The notes: generated from the sequence alone by a model not told the origin. A DNA stretch of 64,000 bases from Hermatobates lingyangjiaoensis (GCA_026182355.1 JAPFBL010000049.1:4423001-4487000); one strand, 5' to 3'. Positions 44,001 to 54,182 are shown, counted from the stretch's first letter. Numbers and translations: made by a program.

Positions 44001-46988
44001 ACAATTTTGAGACCTTTCGCTATGTTGAAAGTAAAATTGAAATAAAGTCTTACTGTACTCTCTACTTAGTAAAACTAAATCATTAAATAGTATGGCTTAT
44101 TTTAAATACAGAGCCTCATTCCTCGAGTACGTGCAAGACATAGGAAGAATGAAAATATTGCTTGCATTCCCGGCAGTGACCCACGGGAGTCGAGTAAAAT
44201 GAAATCAGCTATAAGCATTTCTGATTTAGTTTAGTGTAACTGGGTGTTTCTTTCCAGTCGATGTTTACGACTGACGAAATAACGTTCGTCCTATAGTTTA
44301 ATATTTTCTATCTCACCTTGTCTTTGCATCCAATCCTGTTTCACACCAACAGGTTATGATCCAGGACAAATGTTGGATTGCATGATTAATGCGGGCAAAT
44401 TAATATACATGAGAATATTTTGCGTTCAGTTTTGTGTTTTTAATGATCCTAACCAAACGAATTGGTACTCCTTGAAACAAAATTCATAACCTGTAGTAAA
44501 GCGAAAACTATAGATTATTAAAATTTGAAGCTATGAATTTCCTAGACCATAGGAGCTGTGGATGTTACTGGCTTCAGATCGAGAGAAATATCCGTAATCC
44601 TAGTTAAACGGAGACAGCGAGTAGAGGAAATAGCTCTTCTCCCATTAATCTACTTTGTGAATAAGTGCGTTATTTCCCATATTATGAAGCACAAAACTTC
44701 TCTGAATACGTGGTAAGTTCTACGTGATATATATGATAACAAGGGGTTAAATAGGATTTTTTATGTGTGTGATATATACTGTTTCTGCAAGGTACTGTTG
44801 CATCGCCCTTATAATGTTAACTGTAACACCGGTGAATTTCAATTCCTTTAAAAAGACCAATACTTTTCCTAGCTCCAAAGGTTAGGGTTCCGTTATAGTC
44901 TTGGAAAAACGGTTCCAGCGAAGGATAGTGACGTCACAGTCCACTGGCAAATATATCGGTGATTTTTTTTCACAAACCATTATCTTGGTTGAGTTAGCAG
45001 TATTCAACCAAGAAACATGTCAAGATTCTTAGATTATTCCTGCTCTAATAATAACAATGTAAAATATGATTTGTCTCAAATTTGCCCAAAATTTGTGTGG
45101 ACTGTCTTTCTCTTTGAAGAGATTTCCAGTGCTTTCCCCTGAATTTTCAATCCTCTTCTCTAAAGATATCTTAGTAATGTATCATCCTATGCAAAAGAAT
45201 GGTTCCGATCTTATTAGTGGCTTCCTGTGCTCCTGCTAGTATATATGTTTGTTCGTTCATTCCCCTGTCCTGCGTACCCATGCATCCGTAGTTGATCACC
45301 CCCTCTGTGCGTTTCAGCTCAGCCAAGGAGTTCTCGTTAAGAACGATAGGGACCTGTCGAGAGTGCTCCTTCACCTCACCCACCTTCCAGTCATGAGTGG
45401 GAAGGGAAGGATTGCATTTTTTTAGGATCTTTAAGATCTTCTCGAGATCGGAAGGTTCCGCCGGAAACGAAGCCCTGGACCTTGGTCGGCTAGGAATGTC
45501 CTCCTTACCAACCGCCTCTAGTCTTGGCCCCGGCCATACCTCTCCGATCTTAGCTATAGCTAATCTAAAAAAGGTCTGCAGATCTCTGGTCCGCACATGC
45601 CATAAGCTTTATTCGGCCCTGGTACCATCCTGCATCCCTGCAACAAGGAGCCTTACCTGGGTTCTCCTCCAGAGTGGCCTCGAACACCCCGAGCAGGGCT
45701 ATTTCCATCAGCTTCCACTGCTTCTGTGGAAATGCCCCGTCCGGTTGGCTGCGGTCGATCACCGCCCAAATGTGGTGATCCTTGACCACTTCACTAAAGG
45801 GGCGAGGTAAGCGTCTCTTAGGTGAGGGTCCCTGCGTATGCTTTTTAGCTTCCGGCACAGTATCCTTACCCAAGCGCGGCCTCTTCCCCACATTGCGCCT
45901 CAGGTATTCCTCCCTATCTTCAATACCGTCTTGGCCCAGCTCAGCGACCGACTGCCTATTTTGCTCAGTGAGCTCTTTCTCAGGTATCTCACTAAGCTTT
46001 TTCAGCACGCGCAAAGCACCTCTTTTATCTCTGTAGGCTCTTAACGAGGGAGAGATATTCTTCTTAGGTTTAGTAGGTCCAGTAACCTGTGATCCTACTA
46101 AATCCTTACGTTCCTCAGTAGGGCCAGGATCGCCTTTCTTTTGAATGGACGTATCCTGTTCCTTCCGAGTTGTTTTTCTGGGCTTGTCTCCAACGCCCAT
46201 TGCTGGTTTAGGGTTTTTTTATAAGTTTAGTTTCATTTGTATCAATATTGTTCCCACGAGTACCGGACGGTAGATGTCCGCTTGGTGAGAGCCACGACTG
46301 ACCAGGTAAGGTTACTTACTTTGGGAGGGTGCCAGGTATCCCAAAGGCTCCGTTTGGACACCTAAACTGACCCAGGTGCCTTCCAGTCGGCGCACGGGTC
46401 GCTTGACACACCGACATCAGGTCGGTTCAGAATCCTCCTTCCACAGGATGAAACGAACAAGAAAACCCAAATTAAGAGGATACAGAGACACAGGTATGAA
46501 AGGATATAGGACGTAGGAAATAGGCCGCTTTACTCTCGTTTGTCAGAGTGAGGCAGCTTGGAGCCCCACTCTTGTCCAGGGGTCACCACACGGAGGTGAG
46601 TCAGAGAGGCTATAAGCGACGCTTCATGACCCCTTGACCCCCCAGTTGTGTACTTACTTGCTTCTCTATTTAATTTTTGTGTGATTAATTGAGTAGAATT
46701 TAATTTATTGAGAAAGATAAACATTTTTTAAAGTACTTTAAACAAGTAGTCTTGACAACTTTGAATTACTTCTAATGTGTCGTAATTACTCCAGTAATAT
46801 ATAAATATAAAATAAACATAATTTATATGAAAATTAGTAAATAAAATGGAATTAAGTAGGATTAGATTTTGATTAATTGGTTTTATATTAATGTTTAAAT
46901 GACTTATAATATTGTTTTATTTCAGTTGATTGGTGTAATTTTTGCATGCGTTCTATCGCATTCCATCCGTCAGTATGAAACCGTCTAA
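30180..46988 (+). CDS. Tetraspanin, complete, five coding exons, 232 aa
   Basis: A four-pass membrane organiser of the tetraspanin family. Coding exons are 30180-30242, 30314-30502, 31975-32145, 43338-43550 and 46926-46988, all phase 0 with GT-AG sites. TM1 spans KYSLFLFNLIFVVSGVAI. TM2 is near VPVLFVFVGVLIFVIAF and is followed by the cysteine cluster CGCCGAIKE. TM3 covers FSFFLCLIFITEIAAG. The large extracellular loop has the family CCG motif (RCCGV), PHSCC, and Cys in EHC and TGC, which makes six cysteines. TM4 is NISIIVCFVIGICVIQLIGVIF. There is one potential N-glycosylation site at NNS. The C-terminus QYETV fits YxxPhi, a lysosomal/endocytic sorting signal like that of CD63. The subfamily (CD63-like or other) is not certain. 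Intron 3 is 11.2 kb and full of PLE sequence. The AATAAA at 47111 fits as the poly(A) signal. Confidence 0.95.
32390..32805. mobile_element. Inverted pair of PLE family A pLTR fragments
   Basis: The left arm (about 32425-32608, minus orientation) and right arm (about 32612-32797, plus) are inverted copies centred on TTTATTTCTTTATCTTCC. Each has the family A hammerhead-like box (32464-32496 minus, 32725-32757 plus). The element 3' ends face outward. The left copy continues past the arm for about 32 nt (ending at AATTAGATG on the plus strand, 32387 onward), while the right copy runs into TATATATA. It is in tetraspanin intron 3. Confidence 0.85.
32725..32757 (+). ncRNA. Hammerhead-like motif, family A variant
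   Basis: Stem I is CTAC/GTAG (4 bp). The first box is CTGATAA, with an A where G8 is required. The stem II segment is CGAGGCCATC. It is followed by GAAA, a self-complementary ATAT stem III and A at the cleavage position. The G8 change predicts loss of activity for this copy. Confidence 0.55.
32815..33020. mobile_element. Inverted pair of PLE family B pLTR fragments
   Basis: The left arm (about 32827-32902, minus) and right arm (about 32905-32975, plus) are inverted copies. A deletion at the centre has removed the first half of the plus hammerhead box (AACGAAGACC remains). The right copy has the tail extension with the TTTCACGTGTTTATG hairpin. The left copy ends at ATCATTGACA against TA-rich DNA. 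Confidence 0.8.
33026..33200. mobile_element. Family A (minus) and family B (plus) pLTR relics
   Basis: 33026-33058 on the minus strand has a canonical CTGATGA box, GAAATATC and a CAACGGAAGTC stem II segment (family A). 33086-33128 on the plus strand has ATGACGA, GGTTGAAAGATCT and GACT/AGCC flanks (family B, first base of the box mutated). The two are joined head to head. Confidence 0.7.
33230..33700 (+). mobile_element. PLE-type 3' region relic (type C')
   Basis: A pyrimidine-rich stretch like other PLE 3' regions, ending with CTGAGGATGACC at 33638, then GGGGTTGAAATG. The CTGANGA...GAAA arrangement matches the relic at 8757. Stem III is not palindromic here. The ORF is not preserved. Confidence 0.35.
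33913..34401 (+). CDS. Unidentified 162-codon open frame in tetraspanin intron 3
   Basis: A long open frame for this base composition, starting MPSFQLFNPLYSF. A hydrophobic segment (VIIPLGLIALTIFSFLMA) lies at about residues 124-141. No family, RT, integrase or transposase motif was recognised and no second copy was seen in the window. It could be a fragment of an unrecognised element or chance. It does not join to the tetraspanin exons. Confidence 0.2.
   Translation: MPSFQLFNPLYSFRHDEAIVDTHTVYIRLKNSVLYQYFILHSAHKSWRSLPIVGNPWLHPLQHILLSIQVNGFFILQDRSSYCITDLSKMEEAREGCSYAESQMVSIVFSKGTIVKRNSASNDVIIPLGLIALTIFSFLMAETYEATMSLIRQQIFQELRNE
34702..34744 (-). ncRNA. Hammerhead ribozyme motif, PLE family B
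   Basis: Exact reverse complement of the motif at 34775-34817, with the same intact core boxes, stem I and AGATCT stem III. Confidence 0.75.
34775..34817 (+). ncRNA. Hammerhead ribozyme motif, PLE family B, intact core
   Basis: Order: stem I strand GACT; CTGACGA (fits CUGANGA); stem II from AGACCG to CGGTT with loop CTTGTTA (ACCG/CGGT-type pairing with one bulge); GAA; AGATCT as a fully self-complementary stem III; T at the cleavage site; stem I strand AGTC. All invariant core bases are present. Stem III has no loop, so an active fold would need two RNAs pairing. Such minimal dimer-type hammerheads are known from metazoan PLEs. Confidence 0.8.
34885..34920. repeat. (TA)n microsatellite between PLE pieces
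   Basis: Uninterrupted TA run joining the family B palindrome tail to the family A pLTR piece. Confidence 0.9.
34921..37227 (+). mobile_element. Penelope-like element, family A, 5'-truncated
   Basis: It starts with a pLTR end fragment (34921-35026; TTTCTATGTGTTCTTTTT and tail extension TTCAGTTCGAAGAATCG). A TA tract follows, then RT-EN coding sequence (35046-36951), a T-rich 3' region and the pLTR with a hammerhead-like box (about 37148-37180), ending at CTAGTTTA against the (TA)n at 37228. This end lacks the tail extension found on the upstream piece. Confidence 0.85.
35046..36951 (+). pseudogene. PLE family A reverse transcriptase / GIY-YIG endonuclease, nearly open
   Basis: The main open frame is 35171-36844. 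Upstream codons (35046-35165; LTADERVAIKSL, LLIMPADKG) belong to the same protein, one base out of frame at AAGGGGCC. After NNHR (about 36750) another single-base shift leads to SVGKRSDLPVATHASSH and the real end GLNLNR at 36951. RT landmarks, numbered from Met 35171, are KIHKP (71), GRPIVSN (85), motif A MDVTSLYTSI (146-155), motif B GTAMGTIMAPSFANLFM (207-223), motif C YIDD (244-247) and FLDVSV (286). The endonuclease part has the Cys-rich QCGRRGCLTC, CVYRLDCTQCDSFYVG as the GIY-YIG core, and the LSLRMNNH Arg/His block. With only two lesions the insertion is fairly young. The N-terminus is missing. Confidence 0.9.
37228..37273. repeat. (TA)n tract between two convergent PLE 3' ends
   Basis: An AT run of about 46 bp. 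The plus-strand family A element ends on its left and the minus-strand copy ends on its right. Confidence 0.9.
37320..37353 (-). ncRNA. Hammerhead-like motif, family A
   Basis: Stem I CTTC/GAAG. The first box is CCGATGA (U4 to C). The stem II segment is CGACGGATGTC (GAC/GTC pair plus an extra C), followed by GAAA, an ATAT palindromic stem III and C at the cleavage site. It has the same sequence as 59648-59681. Confidence 0.6.
37605..37971 (-). pseudogene. PLE family A GIY-YIG endonuclease C-terminus
   Basis: Open from the TA tract: SHTSCTSCNCVYRLECTRC, DAFYVGLASTKLSLRMNNHR, SVGQRRDLPIAIHANSHD, ending GLNLYR. It supplies the in-frame version of the C-terminus that is frameshifted in the plus copy. 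It lacks RT because of 5' truncation. Confidence 0.85.
37972..38010. repeat. (TA)n microsatellite at PLE truncation point
   Basis: An AT run of about 39 bp directly at the 5' truncation of the minus PLE copy. Confidence 0.9.
38166..38370. mobile_element. Inverted pair of PLE family B pLTRs, core-broken subfamily
   Basis: The left arm (minus; AAGATCTTTCAACC.TAACAAGC complement) and right arm (plus; CTGACGAAGACCGC...) flank a centre at TTTTTTTGGGG. The right copy has GGTTCAAAAAGACC where GGTTGAAAGATC is expected, so G12 is lost and two bases are added. It has the hairpin tail, ending at about 38365. Confidence 0.8.
39022..39245 (+). repeat. Two tandem family B pLTR ends inserted in the family B coding region
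   Basis: Direct repeats of about 112 bp (39022-39133 and 39138-39245). Each runs from CTGACGAAGACC or CAGACGAAGACC through GGTTCAAAAAGATCT to the TTTATGTGAAATC tail. Both have the broken CAAAAAG core also seen at 38281. Confidence 0.85.
41115..41157 (+). ncRNA. Hammerhead motif at 3' end of PLE family B
   Basis: CTGACGA, the AGACC...GGGTT stem II, GAAA and AGATCT are all intact. The stem I strands are AACC and AATC and no longer pair. It lies about 126 bp after the ORF end, showing that the hammerhead belongs to this element's 3' region. Confidence 0.65.
41216..41330 (+). repeat. Dispersed repeat R4, copy 2
   Basis: Aligns with 24283-24400 (TTATCAGGACTCGGTCAGTT, CAACGTTTCGGGTTTTATT). It follows the family B 3' end and a short TA-rich stretch. 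Confidence 0.5.
41660..41962 (+). pseudogene. PLE family A C-terminal relic
   Basis: One open frame reads HISCVPRTAFTVLTVPGVMFCTLSLRI..., with SNLPVAIHANPL, NNCFRVQVFNQIL and DPNS matching the end of the family A protein (LPIAIHANSHD, NDCFRVQILKQI). The GIY-YIG core is eroded. Old relic. Confidence 0.65.
41963..43337. other. 3' part of tetraspanin intron 3
   Basis: No repeat was recognised. A 108-codon open frame at 42694-43020 (starts MAVTESSISFPSKLL) has no recognisable motif. The stretch ends at the TTTTCAG acceptor of exon 4. Confidence 0.3.
43551..45149. other. Tetraspanin intron 4, 5' part
   Basis: No gene seen. GACTGACGAAATAACGTTCGTC near 44261 resembles TGACTGACAAAATAACGGTGA at 48530, so a very short dispersed motif may be shared. 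Confidence 0.3.
45150..46680 (-). mobile_element. Non-LTR retrotransposon 5' part with DUF4780-like ORF1, antisense in intron 4
   Basis: The region is markedly more GC-rich than its surroundings. On the minus strand a leader (46680-46201) contains CTGGGGGGTCAAGGGGTC and GGAGCCTTTGGGATACC. It precedes a 211-codon frame, then a second frame shifted by one base. The element stops at about 45150 before any RT. Related leader sequence occurs at 28600-28690. Confidence 0.55.
45171..46200 (-). pseudogene. DUF4780-like ORF1 protein, frameshifted
   Basis: It starts MGVGDKPRKTTRKEQD. A long basic/acidic low-complexity region (residues 1-135) is followed by a folded-looking domain: HHIWAVIDRSQPDG, WKLMEIALLGVFEATLEE, GWYQGRIKLMACADQRSADLF. 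After a one-base slip in a T6 run (about 45568) it continues RLAIAKIGEVWPGPRLEAV, LEKILKILKKCNPSLPTHDW, VPIVLNENSLAELKRTEG, VINYGC. The pattern resembles the DUF4780 domain of arthropod retroelement-associated proteins: a GW..GR core, a second half with a LxxLxxxNP..T..W-like segment, and an L.++...S+..L element. The role is unknown, possibly RNA binding. Confidence 0.5.
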
Positions 46989-47110
46989 GGAAATATGATC
47001 TCCTGTACTTAATTTCATATGTAACTTTCCTTGCTAGGCCACAATATGTTTTATATAATTGTAATTAATCTAGGCTTTATGGTATGCATTCAAATGATTG
47101 TTTGAAGTTC

Positions 47111-47116
47111 AATAAA
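47111..47116 (+). promoter_or_regulatory. Tetraspanin polyadenylation signal (AATAAA)
   Basis: AATAAA lies about 123 bp after the tetraspanin stop and is followed by a T-rich stretch. It is the first such hexamer after the stop. Confidence 0.6.
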
Positions 47117-50100
47117 TTTTTTTTTTTTTATTTTATATGGAGTAAATTGAGGAGTAATTATTTCCATTTTGTTCCGTCAGATTTTTGAATTTGTTTATAT
47201 AAACTTAATAAACCACATTCCATGTAAAACTGAAGAATTATTTATTGGTTTGAGAATATGTTTAAATATATAAATTTCCATCACTATTGATAGCTAAGAA
47301 TTTGTATAAATATCGCACAATTTTGTATCTCATAATTATTACGTATTACATAAGTAGTTACGTCATTTTTTTTATCTATTTTGATTGTGAATGTGTACAT
47401 AGTAAATATACTTCCACCTTTGTTGCCATTTTACCTTAAATAGTATTTTTTTTTATATGTATTTAAGAAGAGAGCGATTAAGACTTTCTTGGAACTGTGC
47501 TAAATGTAATTTTATTTAAACTATGTGTTCTGTGGTGAATTGACTTTAATCATAATTGATATGTTATGGAACTGAGTTTTTTAAATATTACGTTATTACT
47601 TACTTTTTTGTTTCTCGCTATTTCATACCTTCCACATGTAAATTAATAACTTTAAAAAAAAAAAACAAAACAAAAAACCCTGTAGTGATATCATTGAAAC
47701 ATAACTTTTTTTACATCTTGGTTTATATAAACTTAAGAATTCTGGAACTTCCGAAGTCTTGTAGAGGACGAAGTAGAACGCATTAGTTTAGTAAAAATTA
47801 GTTAATTATTTTAGCCTTAAGACTAACTGACGTTATCAGTGTTAGAAGATATTTCTAAACTATGAGAACAAGGTTCTAAGATGTGTTCACAATTCAATTG
47901 GAGTCCATATCAATCTGAATTATATACATCAAACCAAGTAGGCTGAATGACACATTATATGATAAAATGATAATTTCAATTTTCTAAACACTATCATATA
48001 ATTCTGTTTAAAATTAAAATAAAGAATTAATCTTTATGTTTATTTCATTTCTAGATGTATCTTTGATAAAAATTAAATAGAATTCTGCTTTATGAAGCAT
48101 ACAGCATTACATTACTAGAGCTTTAAAACTGAATCTGTTGATACAATCTTGTCAACTTCGTAAAATTTGATCCACCATTGTAACGTATAAATCCAGCTAG
48201 GGGTTTTTACTCTTTACAATACCTAAGCAGTTGATGATAGATAGTTACTGCCATGCTTTATTAGTTATAATTTAATTTTGATTCAAAGCTAAATTACATT
48301 TACTGCTCAGCAGGTTTTCGTTATAGTTTTAGGTTTCTTGAATTAATTTAACCTAATAATTTAGGCTTTCTTTAAAGGAAGGTATGTTTACGAATACCAA
48401 CATCTTGTAATGTGTTGATCTGGATGCTTTTACATTAATTTTTTCAATGCTGGTTGGATGCTTTTGTTTTTAACATTTTACATTCCAACATAATTTTGTA
48501 TTACTAGATGTCACCAATTATCGATTTTTATGACTGACAAAATAACGGTGATGCTTTTTTGATAGATAGTTGATGTGATGGTCCCGTAATCCCCCACTTA
48601 TTCAAACCAAATTGGTACAGAATCCAATTTTAAATTATATACCGCAACAGGCCTGAAATTAAAACATCCGGAATAATGGTTCTAAATATTGACAGGGGTT
48701 TCAGGTGTGAGTTTCGTTAGTCGTTTATTGAGGCTAAGGTAAATAAAAAGCTCTAATCGGTCTGGATTTTCTACTCCATTTTGAATTACTGATAGACGTT
48801 CAATAGAAATTAATAATTGATGTAATAATAAGATTGTTCACTGCGTGAAGAGTATTCACTATATCCATGTTCACTATTGTGTACACTATGCACAGTAAGT
48901 GGGCTCCATAAGTCTGCTGACCTACATAACTACCAAATCTGACCAACCTGTAAACAATGGACGAACAATATTACGTGCAGAACAAAATTATTACATCCGG
49001 TCAGTCCATCGCCTCACACCCTTTTAAAACAGACGCGTTTAAATTTATACAGTAAATGTATATAGAATTGTTACAGTTTATATTAAATCCATCCTTCCGA
49101 GTTCTCTCGGAAACAAATAAACACCAGCGCGAGTTGATAAGCGATATGTCGTCCTATAGAACTCAAAACTTTATTCTCAATTCGGCCACTTAAAGAGTTA
49201 CTTCCAGATACCAATAGTTCAAGAGGACAAACCCCAAGCATCTCCCTACTAAGTGTTAGTTCAATTAAATTGTCCAACCTCCTCCAGTGCTGGAAATAGA
49301 AGCCCAAATCATCAGGATAAAATTGCCTAAGAGAAATGATATCTAATATGAAGAAATCATATACCAGAATTAATAAGTTAGAAAGTATTAATAACTAAGA
49401 ATTAAGTATTAGTTCTGGCATAGAAATAACAAAATTCACGAACAATTTCTTGAATTCATGAAAATTTATGATATCTCAAAATTCTAATTGCAAACCAGTT
49501 TTCTGTAGGCCTCGGCAATTTCCGATAGCCTTAAAAGAAAAAGTTTCTAACAAATTAGATGAATTGCAGATAAAAATAAGATAATAGCTGTTCACATTTC
49601 CGAATGAGCATTACCTATAGTGGGTAAAAAGTAATGTTAAAATGAGAATTTCTAGGGATTGTGAGGTTTCATTGATAGGCATTTGTAAACTAAAAGGTAC
49701 TCTGAAATTGAATGCAGATTATTTTCATAATACACAGACAGAATCCTTTATGTCACTGGTTCACTACTTGAACTGCAAGGCTTCACAAACTTCCTATTTG
49801 TGAGATTAATCTTTGGTATATACCTTGGATAATAAGACGTAAACAGTTTTGCATCGGAAGACGATTTATTTATTATATTTAATTTATTTAAATACTTAAT
49901 AGTATTTGACCAAACTTATGGGAATAAACCTCGTATGAATGAAATAAGCAAACTTTCAAACAATCATGGTAGTACTTTATGACCAACGATTGATTCAATA
50001 AATAAATGCTGCACTTCTTTTATAACACTTGGTGAAATCTTAGACAGTCGAATAATCATCCTGCAGATCATTGTGATGAAAACATTTCTTTGAAAGTGTA

Positions 50101-50610
50101 TTTCATTAAATGAATGGGTTAAATGTTTTACTCAATCAATTAAAATCATACGAAATTCATTGGAGTGATTCATAATTTTGGAAACATCTGAAATTTTCTG
50201 AACTTACATATTAGTAGTTTTACTTTTTGTTTGTTGGTATTTGTTTCTCTTATTTCTCTCTCAGGTTATTGAGATTAAATTTAAAATTCGTTATTTATAT
50301 TTCATTTTATCTGTTTGATATCCGTACGCAAACAAGATTCCTTCTGAAGTTCATTAATCACCATTACGTAAGTTTTTAAACTTCATGTTTGGATTGAATC
50401 TTATACATATTAAATGTCAGCTAAAAAAACAGAACATCGATTTTGATCAAAATCTTCTGACACATTTTTACCGAATTAAAAAAAAATTCCATGTAAAGTA
50501 GCCCTAAAAAAATGCAATATTGGTGCTGAGTTCGCTGTTCCGACTCATAAAAAATGTAATAAATTTGGTGATTATAACTTTTTGTTTTTAATATATCCTT
50601 CCACAAGTGG
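47117..50610. other. Intergenic AT-rich DNA, no gene seen
   Basis: Between the convergent tetraspanin and UBE2E genes. No coding, RNA or repeat feature could be supported. Confidence 0.4.
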
Positions 50611-50935
50611 GAATTAGCGGTAAAATCCTAAGCCGGAGCCTGATCCGGCCCGAATTCGGGTCTGTAATGTCAATTATTACGTTCGTGTCAGGCTTCTCTA
50701 TCTCTAACTTTTTTGAAATAAATTTATATATTCTAAAACGATGTGTGGATATTAAACTAAGGAACATTTGATCTAAAACAAATAATTTGGATAAAACAGA
50801 TGACAGAGATTTGCTTGGCTGGTGGAGAATAAACTCCCAATATATAACCGATCCGGTTATATACCCAATATTTAATACCTGTGGGCCTGCGTCGGGTCGG
50901 GCTGGATTTTTTTAAGCCCTATCTCTTACCTCTAG
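50611..50935. mobile_element. hAT-like MITE remnant
   Basis: The left part contains AAGCCGGAGCCTGATCCGG and CCCGAATTCGGGTC. The right part contains GGGCCTGCGTCGGGTCGGGC followed by TTTTTTTAAGCCC. This imperfect GGGTCGGGC/AAGCCC composition is typical of hAT-type MITE ends. Exact termini and an 8-bp duplication were not identified. Confidence 0.35.
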
Positions 50936-51619
50936 TAGGAATACACAAAGTGTCGTTTGGGCAGTAGTCGGAGAAGGATTTAGTTCATAGTTCTAGAACT
51001 ATACTTCTAGAAATTGAGTACCATATTGTTTTGGCACTCGATATTCTTGTTTGATTTTTGTTATTGGTAGAGTTTAATATGTCAACGTGTAATAGATTTT
51101 TGAAAAAGAAACATCAAAATGACCTTATTTACGGAGTGACATCAACACAAGAGTTGTCCTACAACTAGTCTGCAGTACTATGGTCTCAGGACTTTTATAT
51201 ATCCCTGACAGAGTTAGCATAGATATTGGGAATTTCCCAATATCCGATATCAGGGTAATAACCAAGGGGATTTTTCTAAGGTGACTCCATAACTATGTGT
51301 GTAGGAATACAATCAGTGTTATTCTTTTCGAATTTTTAGGTTCTTTTAACTTGACTTTGATGGAATTGGGCAAATTTTCACTTGGTTATCTATCTCTGAA
51401 GTATATTGCTTTAAGTAATTTAATCTTTGAGTCTACATTTTGCTTTACTTTTAGACTACACTCTCCCCGGCGTACATTCCCTTCTGAGATAGTGATAATT
51501 TCACTGTTTTCGTTCATTTTCTAGTTCTTTTGGATTCTTTTTTTGTTTGATTATTTGCCCTAGGGAATTATTTAATAGTCTTTTTGGAATGATAAATCTT
51601 TCCAATTTGAGCACTTAGC

Positions 51620-51690
51620 AGCAGGGTTGTGGAGTCGAGAGTCAGAGACAAGGAGTCGCAATCGAGTTTAATTCATGGACTAGACTAGTC
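51620..51690 (+). mobile_element. hAT-type terminus fragment
   Basis: CAGGGTTGTGGAGTCGAGAG followed by repeated GAGTC units resembles the CAGGGCTGTGGAGTCGGAGT ends of common hAT elements. The opposite end was not found. Confidence 0.4.
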
Positions 51691-54182
51691 GGGGTGTGTA
51701 AATTCCCGAGAAACTGTGTCCCTCTGATTCAACTGGTTTTGGGTCAAATCTACGAAGAAAAAATTGACGCTGGATATAGGCATATGGTTTCTTACAAAAA
51801 CAATTTAAAATATTTGGCTCTTGCAATTTTACCACAAAGATATTCTATATTGAGCAATGGGAACTTATCGACATAGTTTTCTGATTTAATTTACTGCAAT
51901 CCAACACCAATATGATGATTTTTTTTAAAAAAAATCTAGTTAGAACCTATACGGGTTGTGTTTTGTGTGATTGTTTGCTGTTAAATTTTGATCTCCTTTA
52001 ATAATTTCGGGGTATAACTTCACTAATTAAACCATTTAGTTCTCTGCTTTACTCATATCCCTGCTTAATAGGTCTAGTTGTTTTATTTATTAATATTATT
52101 TTAGGTTTACATTTTTTTATTACAAAATCTTCATAAATATCCATAGATACAACAAGAATATTATGGTCGCGCATTTTTTGCTTTCGATATGTACTTCAAC
52201 CTTATTTTCTTTTCATTGGATGAAGACCTCAAAATAGTTTATAGTTCCCGGTGTTTCTTTTTTTAATATCAATGTTCCCATATACCACCTCTAACCACCT
52301 CGTAGTTTCCGTTGGCAATTTTTCTTTTCTATTTGTCTGAATTGGGAGTTCTATTATGTTTAAACCTTTTTGTAACGGTAGACTGTTACTTGAATTAATC
52401 GGATTTTGACTCAATCGGACTCTAAGTGATTGGTCTTAAAAATAATTTTCATATAACCCTCATATATTATGTGTTGACCTAATAAAATATCATATTTTCC
52501 CCAGAACATAAATACGTGTACTTTCATCAGAGACGGACGGTCGAATATTTCTCACGTCAACTATTATATATTCAAACCCTTCTGTAGATTCTGCCGGTGT
52601 GTTAACTTCGAATTTATCTTTGTTCTTGTGATTTTGGAGTCCAATAGTTTTGGATTGACGTAATTTATGTTCCGAACCGGTACTGATACGTCATTTTATA
52701 TTCTTTTTATATACTATTATATGAAAGGACTTGCTTACTAAGCCTAACTCGAAATTTTTAATTCCATGGGACTTAAAAGTCTGACCCCTTATTCTAAAAA
52801 AAAAAATGTTTCCTTCCTTGTCCTATCTCATCCTGTACTGGGAAGGTTTGTACGTGACGATAGTGTCAGTCCTGTGTCGATAATTGTTTAATTTGATCTC
52901 TCAATTCTCTAATTATTTCGTCCTTTTTGGCTTCGACATATGTAAACTCATGGCTTGGTTTCTTGGATTTAAATTACTCAGTTCTCATTGAATCAGTGTT
53001 AGTTTGATTGAAATGAGGCTCAGGCAGTTCTAGGCTACTATAGTAAATCTTCCTGGCTCCAGAATATTCCAGATACTATATCAAATAAGGTAATTATAAA
53101 CGTGGAAATACTAGGTTCATATTAGTACCATCTTAAACACCTGTCAAAAGACGAATACGTTTGTAAAAATAAATCAATAAGGTCAGGACTGTGATATGAT
53201 ATTAATTCGAATACATTTTATTTATAAGTCATTTATATGTACTTTTTTATTACTTACAGCTACTTATGAAATAAGATATTATTTCAGTTTAAAACTGTAA
53301 CACAGTATTACAACATATGATGTTATCAACTCCACAAAAAAAACTAAATATTCTGGTAGATTGTACTATTTGATCTGGATCACAAAGGAACTTAATTTTT
53401 TTAAAAATTAAATATTACACATGTAGCTGATTGTTAATAACTGTTTTCAAGGAGAATTTATTGGCAAGTTTTGACCTGAACAACACAGAGGGATTTACCT
53501 AACATAAAAATCATTTAAATATAAAACAAAATATTTATAAATTAGAAAATGTTTATGTTTTATTAACTGATCAAAATGTTATCAGGAATATACAAACTAA
53601 CTGGTTTGATGTTATGCAGGATTACGTTAACCAAGAACTTTCAGTCGTAATGTTTAACTCATTGCGAAAAAATACATTTTAAATAGAAAAGTGACCACAA
53701 CTGTCAGTCATGCGAAAGTAACCAGTAAAATTTCGCTATTTTTTTTTTTAAATCACAGGTAATATGTTACTTCTCTGAAATAAGTAACACAGTTCCATGC
53801 TTTAAAATATTAGAATACAACTAGGTTTACATTCAACATTATAAAGGAAAGTTATAACTAATATAATTATCAACCTTCACGGTTGGAAATTCATAAATAA
53901 GGAAAATTTCGGAACACAGCACTCAAAAGGAAACACTCAGATAGTTAAATGGCATTATCTCTATGCAGTCCATTAATATAATGATTACATGAAAATTGCT
54001 AATTAAATCAATGTCACAAAAAATACATCAGTGAACAATGTAAGTTTTTTCCTGATTACCAATCAGTCAACTACTAATTAGAACAAGTCACACAAAAAAC
54101 AATTTGCAGATACCTTTAAAAGCACACTGAGCGATAAGGCCAAAATATTTCAAACAAATGTTTTTTATGTACAAAAGCATCT
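51691..54182. other. Intergenic, no gene seen
   Basis: AT-rich. No ORF, RNA gene or repeat that I can support. The right part is probably downstream of the UBE2E transcript end. Confidence 0.4.

Noticed and set aside
44255..44290. CTGACGA followed by AATAACGTTCGTC as another hammerhead
   Set aside because: No GAAA at the right distance and no palindromic stem III or stem I pairing.
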